Assembly: GCF_019048865.1 (NCBI RefSeq)
Contig: NZ_CP077604.1
Location: forward strand, 4,030,001-4,094,000
Source of the DNA: Aquihabitans sp. G128
GTDB taxonomy: Bacteria; Actinomycetota; Acidimicrobiia; Acidimicrobiales; Iamiaceae
Length of the DNA: 64,000 nucleotides
Direction of reading: 5' to 3'
Shown: piece after piece, positions 35,552 to 43,888 of the stretch
How positions within the stretch are numbered: position 1 is the first letter of the stretch
Layout: every line of letters begins with the position of its first letter
The notes under the pieces: generated by a model
What the model saw: the letters and a program-made list of their open reading frames with translations, nothing else
What the model was told of the DNA's origin: nothing
Database searches by the model: none
Program-made: the position numbers and the translations under genes

Positions 35552-35664
35552 CGAACTGGTGAGGCTTCGCGCCCTCCCCGGGCGCCCCTGGCCACCAGTT
35601 CGGGCGGGTCTTGCCAACTGGTGAGGATCTGCGCCCGTTCCGGGCCGGCCGGGCCACCAGTTCG
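35552..35664. repeat. Two 51-bp hairpin repeats downstream of the UPF0182 gene
   Basis: Copies at 35552–35602 and 35614–35664 share outer arms CGAACTGGTG / CACCAGTTCG (first base of the second copy changed) and a GCGCCC / GGGC-type inner stem. They lie between the UPF0182 stop and the tRNA gene and may terminate transcription. Confidence 0.75.
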
Positions 35665-35745
35665 GGCGGATGCGGGGGACGGCGGTGCCGAGTGGTGCGC
35701 TCGGGTTGCAGCTCGAAGGGCCTGCTCGGTAGGGTGAAGGCACGC

Positions 35746-35822
<77 letters not shown>

Positions 35823-35839
35823 ACACAAATACCTGGTCA

Positions 35840-35874
35840 GAGGCCCTTTTCGAGACATCGAGGAGGGCCTCTTT
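35840..35874 (+). terminator. Intrinsic terminator after tRNA-fMet
   Basis: GAGGCCC at 35840–35846 pairs with GGGCCTC at 35865–35871, with an inner TCGA/TCGA pairing in the loop and a short T run after it. It lies inside the island end, so it arrived with the element. Confidence 0.6.
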
Positions 35875-35893
35875 CATGCCCAAACGACCAGAT

Positions 35894-35913
35894 TTCTACT
35901 GCTTCTTCTACTG
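35894..35913 (+). repeat. Paired TTCTACTG motif, island left end
   Basis: Two direct copies of TTCTACTG with starts 12 bases apart, followed by TGCGGCC. The same pair occurs at 59915–59934 and, with an 11-base step, at 60076–60094. Possible arm-type recombinase-binding sites. Confidence 0.55.
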
Positions 35914-35932
35914 TGCGGCCTGGGACGGGCCA

Positions 35933-37644
35933 TGTGCGGTCCCGGTAGATGCTTGACGGTGCGGCTCCGGTAGCTGGGTGACGGTTCTCGGCGCGGGTCC
36001 GGTTGCTGTGCAACACCGGTTCCGGTTGGTGGGCGACGGTGGCTCCGGTACCTGTGTGACACCCGGTTGGCTGACGGGCTGTGCTTCTGGTCGACGTTCT
36101 CGACCGGAGGTGTCGTCGTGTTGGTGGAGCTGGGTGTTGTGGAGCAGCGCTTGTCAGCGGTGTTGGAGGTGCTCAACGACGGGGTGTCGGTGACCGAGGT
36201 CGCCGATCGGTTCGGCGTGACCAGACAGACTGTCCATCGGTGGTTGACGCGTTACGCGGCTGACGGGTTGGGCGGCCTGGTCGATCAGTCCTCGGTGCCA
36301 GGTTCTTGTCCGCATCAGATGGTCGCGGCGATCGAGGCTCGGATCGTGGAGCTGCGGGTGGAACATCCCGGCTGGGGGCCGCGGACGTTGGGTCATCAGC
36401 TCGGCCGTGAGGGCGTGGATCCGGTGCCGGGTCGGTCCTCGATCTACCGGTGTCTGGTCCGCCATCGGTTGATCACCGTCGAGGCCCGGAAGCGCAAGAA
36501 GTCCGACTACAAGCGGTGGGAACGGTCCCGGGCGATGGAGCTGTGGCAGATGGACATCGTGGGTGGGGTCCGTCTCGTCGATGGGACCGAGGCGAAGATC
36601 GTCTCCGGGGTCGATGACCACTCCAGGTTCTGCATCTCGGCGCTGGTCGTGCCCCGGGCGACAGCGCGGCCGACCTGTGAGGCGTTGGCGTTGGCGATGC
36701 GCCGTCACGGTGTCCCGGAGCAGATCCTGACTGACAACGGCAAGGTGTTCACGGGCCGGTTCGGGCCCGGCACTGGTGAGGTCCTGTTCGATCGGATCTG
36801 CCGGGAGAACGGCATCAAGCACCTGCTCACCGCACCGAGGTCACCAACGACGACGGGCAAGATCGAGCGTTGGCATCGGACGCTGCGCCAGGAGTTCCTC
36901 ACCGGCAAGGTCTTCGTCGACGTGGCCGACGCGCAGGCCCAGCTCGATGCGTGGGTTCACGTCTACAACCATGACCGGCCTCATCAGAGCTTGGGCATGG
37001 CGGTCCCGTGGGACCGGTTCCGTCTCGCCGTCGCGCCTTCGTCGACCGTTGAGCTCGAGGGCGCCGCTGCGGACACCACCACCGAGGCGCCGACGGCGAC
37101 GAGGCGGGTCGGGGCCAAGGGCGAGATCAGCTTCGCGGCGGTCCGTTACAAGGCCGGCGTGTGGCTGGCGGGCCAGAACGTCGAGGTGATCTGCGACGGC
37201 GGTGTCCTGCACCTGCACCACCGAGGCGTGCTCGTCGCCAGCCATGCCCGCCGCCACAAGGTTGCCGATCAGGCCAAGGCCATCGCCCGTGGCCAACAGC
37301 GGCCGGTCCGCCGCACCCCCACGCCTCGGCCCTCGGCGTCTTCGGCGTCGGTGACCCGCAAGGTCGACTCGGGCGGCAACGTGTCCTTCGCCGGCACCAG
37401 CTACCGAGTCGGCAACAAGTTCCGTCGCCGCCAGGTCCAGGTCGCCATCGTCGGCGGCACCGTCGAGATCTCCATCGGTGAAGAGCTCATCCGGGCGCAC
37501 CCGATCCGCCACGACCGCACCCGCGAACACGGCGCACTCGCCAACCCCGGCGGCCGACCCCGCCGCACCAACGCCGCCTAACCCTCACCCCGGTGTCGCA
37601 CAGGTACCGGAGCCACTACGTCACACGGGTACCGGGGCTTGACA
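35933..37644 (+). mobile_element. IS481-family insertion sequence
   Basis: 1712 bp bounded by imperfect inverted ends beginning TGT and sharing CCCGGTA at positions 9–15, TGACG at 22–26 and GGCTCCGGTA at 31–40. Both sides carry the 15-bp direct repeat GCCTGGGACGGGCCA (35918–35932 and 37645–37659), a target duplication within the range known for IS481. The left subterminal region holds five degenerate CCGGTW-type repeats up to about 36060 and the right end two, probably transposase sites. Intact target duplications suggest recent insertion. Confidence 0.88.
36118..37581 (+). CDS. IS481-family transposase
   Basis: 487 residues. N-terminal helix-turn-helix (VTEVADRFGVTRQTVHRWLTRY) is followed by a second HTH-like segment, an rve integrase core with D-D-E residues in MDIVGG, TDNGKVF and KIERWHR, and HDRPHQSLG. 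The 190-residue C-terminal extension has two related beta-rich modules (ISFAAVRYKAGVWLAGQ and VSFAGTSYRVGNKFRRR). The GTG at 36118 is chosen because GGAGG at 36106–36110 lies seven bases upstream. It appears intact. Confidence 0.93.
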   Translation: MLVELGVVEQRLSAVLEVLNDGVSVTEVADRFGVTRQTVHRWLTRYAADGLGGLVDQSSVPGSCPHQMVAAIEARIVELRVEHPGWGPRTLGHQLGREGVDPVPGRSSIYRCLVRHRLITVEARKRKKSDYKRWERSRAMELWQMDIVGGVRLVDGTEAKIVSGVDDHSRFCISALVVPRATARPTCEALALAMRRHGVPEQILTDNGKVFTGRFGPGTGEVLFDRICRENGIKHLLTAPRSPTTTGKIERWHRTLRQEFLTGKVFVDVADAQAQLDAWVHVYNHDRPHQSLGMAVPWDRFRLAVAPSSTVELEGAAADTTTEAPTATRRVGAKGEISFAAVRYKAGVWLAGQNVEVICDGGVLHLHHRGVLVASHARRHKVADQAKAIARGQQRPVRRTPTPRPSASSASVTRKVDSGGNVSFAGTSYRVGNKFRRRQVQVAIVGGTVEISIGEELIRAHPIRHDRTREHGALANPGGRPRRTNAA

Positions 37645-37668
37645 GCCTGGGACGGGCCACGCAACAAG

Positions 37669-38127
37669 ATGTCCTCTGGATCGCGATCCACAGCTGACCC
37701 GACCTCAGGCGGGCCTCCCGACATGCTGCGGCTGATCCCGCTGCCATGTCCGACCGAGCAGTCCTTCCCCGTCGACCACCTGTATTTCGAGGTTGTGTAC
37801 GGGCCGCTGCTCGGACCCGCTGCTGTCTTGGTCGCGCGGAACCTGGATCGGAGACTGGCGACGGCCAAGGGGCCGGTCATGTTCGAAGCCGTGGCGCTCG
37901 CGCTCGAGATCGGCCTGCGGTCGAACAACCTGGACCCCCTGGGCCGACGGTCTCACCTGCGTCGAGCGATTGATCGACTCGCCCATCATCGGCTGGTCCA
38001 CTGGATGGGTCCGACCGATCTCGGTCTGGCTCGCAGCGTGAGCATCGTCTCCGCTGACGCCCTCCGCCAACTTCCGCCCGCAGCTGTACTCGCTCACCAG
38101 CGCCTTGTTGGGCTTGAAGGGGCCTAG
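37669..38127 (+). CDS. Hypothetical protein next to the IS
   Basis: 152 residues if started at ATG 37669, 134 if at ATG 37723. The N-terminal half has DHLYFEVVYGPLLGPAAVLVARNLDRRL and the middle GRRSHLRRAIDRLAHHRLVHWMG, which looks like a small winged-helix fold. Comparable small proteins occur beside integrases in actinobacterial elements, but I do not recognise the family with certainty. The IS lies ten bases upstream of the first ATG and may have separated the gene from its promoter. Confidence 0.5.
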   Translation: MSSGSRSTADPTSGGPPDMLRLIPLPCPTEQSFPVDHLYFEVVYGPLLGPAAVLVARNLDRRLATAKGPVMFEAVALALEIGLRSNNLDPLGRRSHLRRAIDRLAHHRLVHWMGPTDLGLARSVSIVSADALRQLPPAAVLAHQRLVGLEGA

Positions 38128-38435
38128 CGCCCCTCGCTGTCACACGGGTGGAGTACCGCGCCTAGGACCTTCGGGGCCGGGCTGAATGGCCCTCGGAACA
38201 ACTGGCTGTGCTGCGCGGGGAGGTTGTCCCCGAGGAGGTGTGCGAGCGTGGTGCGCTCACAATCGAGGGAGTGCGGCGTCGTCACCCGGGCGATCCGCTG
38301 GTGGTGGGCGTCCACCTCGAGCTCACCGGGGCCTTGGCCTCGTGCTGGGCACCCGATGTGGGACCTGGCCGGACCGATCGATCCCACCGAACGTCCGTTG
38401 GAGATCTCACTGGAGGGAGTTTAGGTGGTGGGCGT
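38128..38435. other. Intergenic stretch without supported gene
   Basis: No open frame here shows convincing codon bias or a recognisable product. It separates two convergent genes. A short AGGCGCGGTACTCCACC-like hairpin was not convincing as a terminator. Confidence 0.4.
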
Positions 38436-40085
38436 CTAGCCCCCGACCTCGGTGCAGGCGTCGTGGTCCAGGACGGTCAGGTCGTCGGTGGCGGTGGCGG
38501 GCTTGTGGGCGTCGATCACCTCGCGTTTGATCACGGGGGCGTCGCGGCCGGTGCCGTGGGAGCCGGGCGCTCGCCTGGCGGCCTGGTCGGCGAGGAACTT
38601 CTCCTTGACCGACGAGGTGGCCTCCTCGTGGTACTCCTCCTCCACGTTGACCTCCCACACGTCGTGGGTGGTGCCGGTGGTGATGTTCTCCACCGTCAGC
38701 ATGGCGGTGAACATGGAGTGGTCCTGGTTGTTGTAGCGGAACATCCCGTTGCGGCCCACGGGGTGGACGTTGCTGGCGTGCTCGGCCAGCCAGGCCCGCA
38801 GGACGTCGACGTTCTTGCGGTAGCGCTCGTCGTAGATCGGGTACGCCTTGGCCTGGCGGACGACCCATCCGGCCTCGATGGAGCCGGCCTTGCACAGGCC
38901 GAGCTGCTCGAGCTCCGTCTTGGCCCGCTCGATCAGCCAGTCGTCATCGGCGTTCCACTCGTCGTCGCCCTCCCAGACCGTGTACTCGAGCCCGAGGGTG
39001 TTGCGCCCCTCCTTGACCATGTACGGCGACCAGGAGCCGAAGTTCTGGATGCGCATGGTGCGCACCTTCGGGTCGTGGATGTAGATCCAATTGTCGTCGA
39101 AGCCGATGAGCTCCTCGGGCATGGCGAGCGCCACGATCATGTAGTCGCGGTAGCGGAGGTCGGCGGCCGCCGCCTTCACCTCGGGCGCCACCGGCGGGTC
39201 CATCGCCTCGAGCAGGTGGGAGATGGGCATCGAGGAGATGACCTCGTCGCACGGGTGCTCGGTCTGGCCGCCGCCCTTGGCGGTGGCCACCACGCGGGTG
39301 GCCCGGCCGTCGGCGTGGTGGATCTTGGTCACCGAGGTCGCCATGGCCACGGTGGAGCCCTGGGCCACCACCTTGTCCCGGCACACCTCCCACATCTGGC
39401 CGGGGCCATACTTGGGGTACTGGAACTCCTCGATGAGCGAGGTGATGTCCTTCTGGTTCCGCTTGGGCAGCAGCGCGTTGACGATGGCGTTGCCGAGCGA
39501 CAGGCCCTTGACCCGCTGGGCGGCCCAGTCGGCCGGCATCTCGCTGACGGGCACGCCCCACAGCTTCTCGGTGTAGGTCTTGAAGAAGGTGCGGTACAGG
39601 CGCCAGCCGAATCGGGCGACGAGCCAGCCCTCGTAGTTGGTCTGGTCCTTCGGCGGCCGGATGCGGGCCTTGGCGTAGGAGCCGACGCAGAGCACGGCCT
39701 CGACGATGCCGAGGTTCTTGAGGGCGTTGGACGCCTTCAGCGGGTAGTCGAAGTACTTGCCGCTGTAGAAGATGCGGCTCTTGCGGGGCCGCATCAAGAA
39801 CTCCTCGTCGGGGAGGATCTCATGCCAGAGGTCCTCCACCGGCTGCACCTTGGTGAAGAAGCGGTGGCCGCCGATGTCGAAGCGCCAGCCGTCGCGCTGG
39901 GCCGTGCGGGAGATGCCACCCACCATGTCGTCGGCCTCGATGATGGTGGAGGCGACACCGTGCTTGTGGAACTGGAACGCGGCGCTGAGGCCCGCCGGGC
40001 CGGCCCCGATGACCACGACCTCCGGAGTGCGGTCGGCGCCCTCGGCGGGCTCCGTAGGGAGTTCGGCTGCGGCGGGGTCGGACAT
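38436..40085 (-). CDS. FAD/NAD(P)-dependent oxidoreductase (HemY/Glf-like fold)
   Basis: 549 residues. The FAD-binding Rossmann motif VVIGAGPAGLSAAF and the following acidic ribose contact (IIEADDMVGG) lead into DGWRFDIGGHRFF, a layout shared by protoporphyrinogen oxidase, phytoene desaturase and UDP-galactopyranose mutase-like enzymes. FFKTYTEKLWGVP resembles the sugar-modifying branch. No glycosyltransferase is nearby, so the role is unclear. The ATG at 40085 gives a normal N-terminus. Codon use is as GC-rich as the chromosome and unlike the next genes, suggesting a separate origin. Confidence 0.75.
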   Translation of the reverse strand: MSDPAAAELPTEPAEGADRTPEVVVIGAGPAGLSAAFQFHKHGVASTIIEADDMVGGISRTAQRDGWRFDIGGHRFFTKVQPVEDLWHEILPDEEFLMRPRKSRIFYSGKYFDYPLKASNALKNLGIVEAVLCVGSYAKARIRPPKDQTNYEGWLVARFGWRLYRTFFKTYTEKLWGVPVSEMPADWAAQRVKGLSLGNAIVNALLPKRNQKDITSLIEEFQYPKYGPGQMWEVCRDKVVAQGSTVAMATSVTKIHHADGRATRVVATAKGGGQTEHPCDEVISSMPISHLLEAMDPPVAPEVKAAAADLRYRDYMIVALAMPEELIGFDDNWIYIHDPKVRTMRIQNFGSWSPYMVKEGRNTLGLEYTVWEGDDEWNADDDWLIERAKTELEQLGLCKAGSIEAGWVVRQAKAYPIYDERYRKNVDVLRAWLAEHASNVHPVGRNGMFRYNNQDHSMFTAMLTVENITTGTTHDVWEVNVEEEYHEEATSSVKEKFLADQAARRAPGSHGTGRDAPVIKREVIDAHKPATATDDLTVLDHDACTEVGG

Positions 40086-40201
40086 AGAGGAGTGGACCTT
40101 CCTGGAAGTGAGCTTGGAACAAGTGGCGGACGTCAGGTCCGAGAACGCCATCCCGCCCCCGCTCGCAAGAAGTCGGGTGGGGCGGCGTAGCGGACGATTG
40201 G

Positions 40202-41830
40202 TCATCCCGATGTCGGCGGGGCGGGTTCAGGCTTCAGCAGTTCGGGTGCATTGGCGGGGTCGACGGCGGTTTCGAAAGCAACGCCGAGGTCGTCTTCGAT
40301 CGCTTCGAGTCCGACATGTGCAGACTCTCGGAGCGGCTTCTCGGGAAGGAAGAACATCAAGACGAAGCCGGCTGCTGCAACGGGAACACCGACGAGGAAC
40401 ATGACGTGCAACGCCTTCGCGAACGCGTCGAGCACTGTGGCCTGCACCTCGAGCGGCAGCTTGTGAAGCGCTTCGGGCCCCGCGTGGAGACTGTCCGGGT
40501 CCAGCTTCAGCCCCGGTGGGAGAAGGTCCGCAAGGTAGGCCTCGAGGCGGTTGTTGAAGACGGAGCCGAACACGGCGACGCCGAACGCGCCCCCCATGGA
40601 GCGGAAGAACGAGTTCGCGGAGGTCGCCGTGCCCAGGTCTTTCTGCTGGACGGCGTTTTGCGTGGCGAGCACCAGCACCTGCATGACGAGGCCGACACCG
40701 AGCCCAGTGATGACCATGAAGACGCCCTGGACGACGCGGCCGCTGTCGGCGTTGAGGCGGGACAACAGGTAGATCCCGATGGTGAGGGTGGCCATGCCGG
40801 CGATCGGGAAAGCCCGGTAGCGGCCGGTCTTGGTGATGATGCGACCGGATCCGATCGAGCCGACGATTAGGCCAAGCATGAGCGGTATCAGTTGGAGACC
40901 TGATTCGGTGGGGCTCGCATTGTTCACGATCTGCAGGTAGAGCGGGATGTAGATGATGGCGCCGTACATGGCGAACCCGACGATGAAGCCACCGAGACTG
41001 GCGACGGTGAAGACCTGGTTCTTGAAGAGTCGCAGGGGGAGGACGGGATCGGCGGCTCGCCGTTCTTGGAGGACGAACAGGCCAATGAGGAGGATGCCTG
41101 CGAAGCCGAGGCCCACGATGGTGGACGAACCCCACGGGTACTGGTTCCCGCCCCAGACCGTAACGAGTAGGAGGCAGGTCACCGCGCCGACGAGCAGCGC
41201 CGAGCCGAGGTAGTCGATCTTGTGATCGCGGCGGATGAAGTTGACCGGGAGCACGACACTCGTGACGATCAGCGCCGCAAGGCCGATCGGGAGGTTGATG
41301 AAGAACACCCAGCGCCAAGACAGGTTGTCAACGAAGAACCCGCCGACGAGGGGGCCAGCGACGCTGGCTAGAGCGAACACCGCGCCGGTGTAGCCCTGGT
41401 AGCGGCCTCGTTCCCGTGGAGAGACGATGTCGCCGATGATGGCCATGGCCATGGCCATGAGACCGCCGGCGCCGAGCCCTTGAACGGCTCGAGCGGCGAT
41501 CAGCTCGGTCATGTTCTGGGCGACACCCGAGGCCAGGGAGCCGATGAGGAAGATGACGATGGCGGCCTGGAACATGATCTTGCGGCCGTAGAGATCGGAA
41601 AGCTTGCCATAGATCGGCGTCGATGCGGTCGAGGTCAAGAGGTAGGCGGTGACGACCCAAGACAGGTGATCGAGCCCACCGAACTCGCCGACGATGGTGG
41701 GGAGCGCAGTGGAGACGATCGTGATGTCGAGCGCTGCGAGGAGCATGCCTAGCGTGATGCCGCTGAACACCACGAGAACCTGGCGGTGGGTCAGATGTGT
41801 CGGTGCTGCCTCGGCAACGTCGCTCTCCAT
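40202..41830 (-). CDS. DHA2/EmrB-QacA-type drug efflux MFS transporter
   Basis: 542 residues with 14 predicted helices. Motif A is [13 protein letters not shown], motif C is [11 protein letters not shown] and onwards, and [14 protein letters not shown] is the usual EmrB/QacA landmark. ATG 41830 is preceded by GGAGAA at good distance. The gene is divergent from a marR gene across a 545-bp region with an 18-bp palindrome, the standard layout for a substrate-inducible pump controlled by its MarR repressor. Confidence 0.9.
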   Translation of the reverse strand: MESDVAEAAPTHLTHRQVLVVFSGITLGMLLAALDITIVSTALPTIVGEFGGLDHLSWVVTAYLLTSTASTPIYGKLSDLYGRKIMFQAAIVIFLIGSLASGVAQNMTELIAARAVQGLGAGGLMAMAMAIIGDIVSPRERGRYQGYTGAVFALASVAGPLVGGFFVDNLSWRWVFFINLPIGLAALIVTSVVLPVNFIRRDHKIDYLGSALLVGAVTCLLLVTVWGGNQYPWGSSTIVGLGFAGILLIGLFVLQERRAADPVLPLRLFKNQVFTVASLGGFIVGFAMYGAIIYIPLYLQIVNNASPTESGLQLIPLMLGLIVGSIGSGRIITKTGRYRAFPIAGMATLTIGIYLLSRLNADSGRVVQGVFMVITGLGVGLVMQVLVLATQNAVQQKDLGTATSANSFFRSMGGAFGVAVFGSVFNNRLEAYLADLLPPGLKLDPDSLHAGPEALHKLPLEVQATVLDAFAKALHVMFLVGVPVAAAGFVLMFFLPEKPLRESAHVGLEAIEDDLGVAFETAVDPANAPELLKPEPAPPTSG

Positions 41831-42375
41831 GTGCAGTTCTCCAGACCTCGTAGGACGGGTGGGGGTTTGGCGATCAGCTCGACGGAACTCAGTTGGCCCG
41901 TGCTGCCCGTCGTTCGACCGCTTGAACGGCCCTGGCTCTACGCTGGAGGTCCGCTCGTGAACCGGGTCGAGCACACCGTCGAGGTGTGTCGGCTGGGAGC
42001 GCTCCGACAACCCCCGCCGGTTGGTGGGCCCGTGAGGGGCGGCCGAGGCGAGTAGCGAAGCCGGAAGCCGACCGGGACCGTGCCACCATGGACTCGGGCG
42101 GCCGTTGAACCAGGGGTCGCCGTTGTTCTAAGGATCGGGAAAGGGCCGGATGCCGCTGGGCGCCGTTCGAAATGCGCGCCGCCGTTGTGGCTAGCCCGTG
42201 GCGCCGGCGATCGGGTTGACGTCGGACGGTGAGGCAGGCTGTCCGGAGGGCCACCACCGCCCCCCCCGGACCGACCCTGCTCGCGGTGCTGAAAGTCCGA
42301 CCGACACATTTGTATTGTACAAGTAATCTCTTGTAGAGGTCAAACAATTTCCGGTGAGAATGGAGCGACGCGGCG
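41831..42375. promoter_or_regulatory. Divergent control region of MFS pump and MarR
   Basis: 545 bases between the two starts. No supported gene. The 45 bases nearest marR are strikingly AT-rich compared with their surroundings and contain the MarR-type palindrome at 42318–42335. Confidence 0.6.
42318..42335. promoter_or_regulatory. MarR-type operator palindrome
   Basis: Perfect inverted repeat TACAAG-N6-CTTGTA, 18 bp, the size bound by MarR dimers. A further TTGTACAA palindrome overlaps its left arm (42315–42322). It lies 40 bases upstream of the marR ATG. Confidence 0.65.
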
Positions 42376-42864
42376 ATGACCCACACTTCGATCGGGGGAC
42401 CTGACGAGCCGCCAGAGGCCGCTGGTCGGCGCGTCGGCGTGGCTTGGCGCGAACTGCGACGGCTGGCCGCTGCGCAGGCGATACGCCGACAGCTCTACGG
42501 GTTCGAGACCCCGCTGGACCAGGGGCAAGGTGATGCCCTGGAGTACGTGGTGAACCAAGGGCCATGCCGGATGGGCGATCTCGCGAAGTTCATGCGGGTC
42601 GATCCGTCGTCGGTAACGCGAGCGGTCGAGCGGCTCGAGACGGCCGGTCTCGTCGCCCGTACCGTCGACCCGCACGACGCACGTGCCGTGCAAGTCTCGT
42701 GCACCGACGATGGGCTCGCTGTCTATCGAGATGGGCGTGAGCGAGCTGTGGGCCTTCTCGAGCACGCATTGGCGGACTTCAATGAAGAAGATCAGTTGCT
42801 GCTTGCTGAACTCATGGAGCGACTAGTCACAGCGATCGAGATGATGGCCGACACGGGGGACTGA
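42376..42864 (+). CDS. MarR-family transcriptional regulator
   Basis: 162 residues with the winged HTH of MarR: MGDLAKFMRVDPSSVTRAVERLETAGLVART, followed by the wing VDPHDARAVQVSCTDDG. Flanking helices would form the dimer. GGAG at 42362–42365 precedes the ATG. It most likely represses itself and the divergent efflux pump through the palindrome between them. Confidence 0.9.
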   Translation: MTHTSIGGPDEPPEAAGRRVGVAWRELRRLAAAQAIRRQLYGFETPLDQGQGDALEYVVNQGPCRMGDLAKFMRVDPSSVTRAVERLETAGLVARTVDPHDARAVQVSCTDDGLAVYRDGRERAVGLLEHALADFNEEDQLLLAELMERLVTAIEMMADTGD

Positions 42865-43198
42865 CAGGTTCCATGCCGAGACGTGGGCTCCCGCAGCCCG
42901 GCGTTGCGTGGAATTTCGTCGGGCAGTACCGGTGCTGGATATGGACTGGCCGGTGAGGGCGCCGCGAGCGGTGGGTTACGACTCAAGATGCGTCGCTGAG
43001 GTGGGCCAAGCTGATCCGCCGGCCCGCGGGACGAGGAGATTGAGGGCTGAACGGCTACGGCGCTGTTGGTGCCACGGACTCCGCGACTCGACCTGAGCGC
43101 GTCGAGGCCGCTGCGGCTCCGTAGCAAGCCGCGCGAACGCAGCTCGCTTGCCGTCGACTGTCATCGCTGGTTGCGGCCGTCGTGCTGGCTGCTCGGCC
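42865..43198. other. Intergenic stretch between convergent genes
   Basis: 334 bases between marR and the thioesterase stop. No convincing gene, repeat or terminator is seen. Confidence 0.4.
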
Positions 43199-43888
43199 TC
43201 ACCGTGGCTCTGGTGGGCGGGGGGCATGGTCGGCGTTAGTGAACTTGGTGAGATCGACGGCGAGGAATAGGGCTTCGGCGCGCACGAAGACGCCGTCTGC
43301 GGACTCGCCGACGGCTTCGATCCACAGCTTTCGGTCGGCGCGGTCTCGTAGGCGAGCGGTGAAGGTGATCTCGACGCCGAGTGGCGCTGGTCCGATGTAG
43401 TCGATGGTGAGGCTTGCGGTGTAAGCCATCTCACCGATGATGGGTAGGACGTGGCCCATGGTCTCGTCGAGGATGGCGCCGACTATTCCGCCGTGGGCGC
43501 GGTTCGGTGCGCCTTCGAACGCGGGTCCGAGGGTCGTGGTAGCGATTGCGGTGTCGCCTCGTCGGACGACGTGTACGCCGATGCCCATGGGGTTGGTGCG
43601 TCCGGACACGATGGAGTCGCGGAACAGGTCGATGTCCTGGCCGTCTTCGATGATCGCCCGTTTCCCGCTGAGTGCGGCGGTGATGCGGGGGCTGGTCAGC
43701 ATCTCGGCTGCCCGGTCTCGTGGTTGGCCGTGCCGGACGGCGGCGGTGTACTTGCGTGCCGCCTCGGCGATCTCGGTTGCGGTGGCGGTGTCCACGTGGT
43801 GGCTGACGAGAGCGTGGCCGAGTCCCTGCATCGCGGCAGCGAGGTAGGTGCGGGCGGCGAGCTGCTCGGGGGTTTCGTCAAGGTTCAC
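43199..43888 (-). CDS. PaaI-type hotdog thioesterase with N-terminal extension
   Basis: 229 residues. The hotdog domain occupies the C-terminal 150 residues, with the PaaI/4HBT signature PNRAHGGIVGAILDETMGHVLP including the HGG turn and catalytic acidic residue. About 85 N-terminal helical residues are extra. Such enzymes hydrolyse acyl-CoA thioesters. GTG 43888 overlaps the MMPL stop by four bases (GTGA). It is the last gene of a six-gene leftward unit beginning at tetR 50108. A second thioesterase of this class closes the rightward module. Confidence 0.85.
   Translation of the reverse strand: MNLDETPEQLAARTYLAAAMQGLGHALVSHHVDTATATEIAEAARKYTAAVRHGQPRDRAAEMLTSPRITAALSGKRAIIEDGQDIDLFRDSIVSGRTNPMGIGVHVVRRGDTAIATTTLGPAFEGAPNRAHGGIVGAILDETMGHVLPIIGEMAYTASLTIDYIGPAPLGVEITFTARLRDRADRKLWIEAVGESADGVFVRAEALFLAVDLTKFTNADHAPRPPEPR

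Noticed and set aside
29722..35595. 1957-codon open frame on the minus strand
   Set aside because: It is antisense to the DivIVA-type and UPF0182 genes. Long antisense frames are expected at this GC content and the translation is low-complexity.
38208..40190. Long plus-strand frame over the FAD oxidoreductase
   Set aside because: Mirror of a well-supported minus-strand gene with FAD-binding motifs; the translation has no recognisable domain.
41889..42386. Minus-strand genes in the MFS-marR divergent region
   Set aside because: No ribosome site, no domain, and they would cross the MarR operator.
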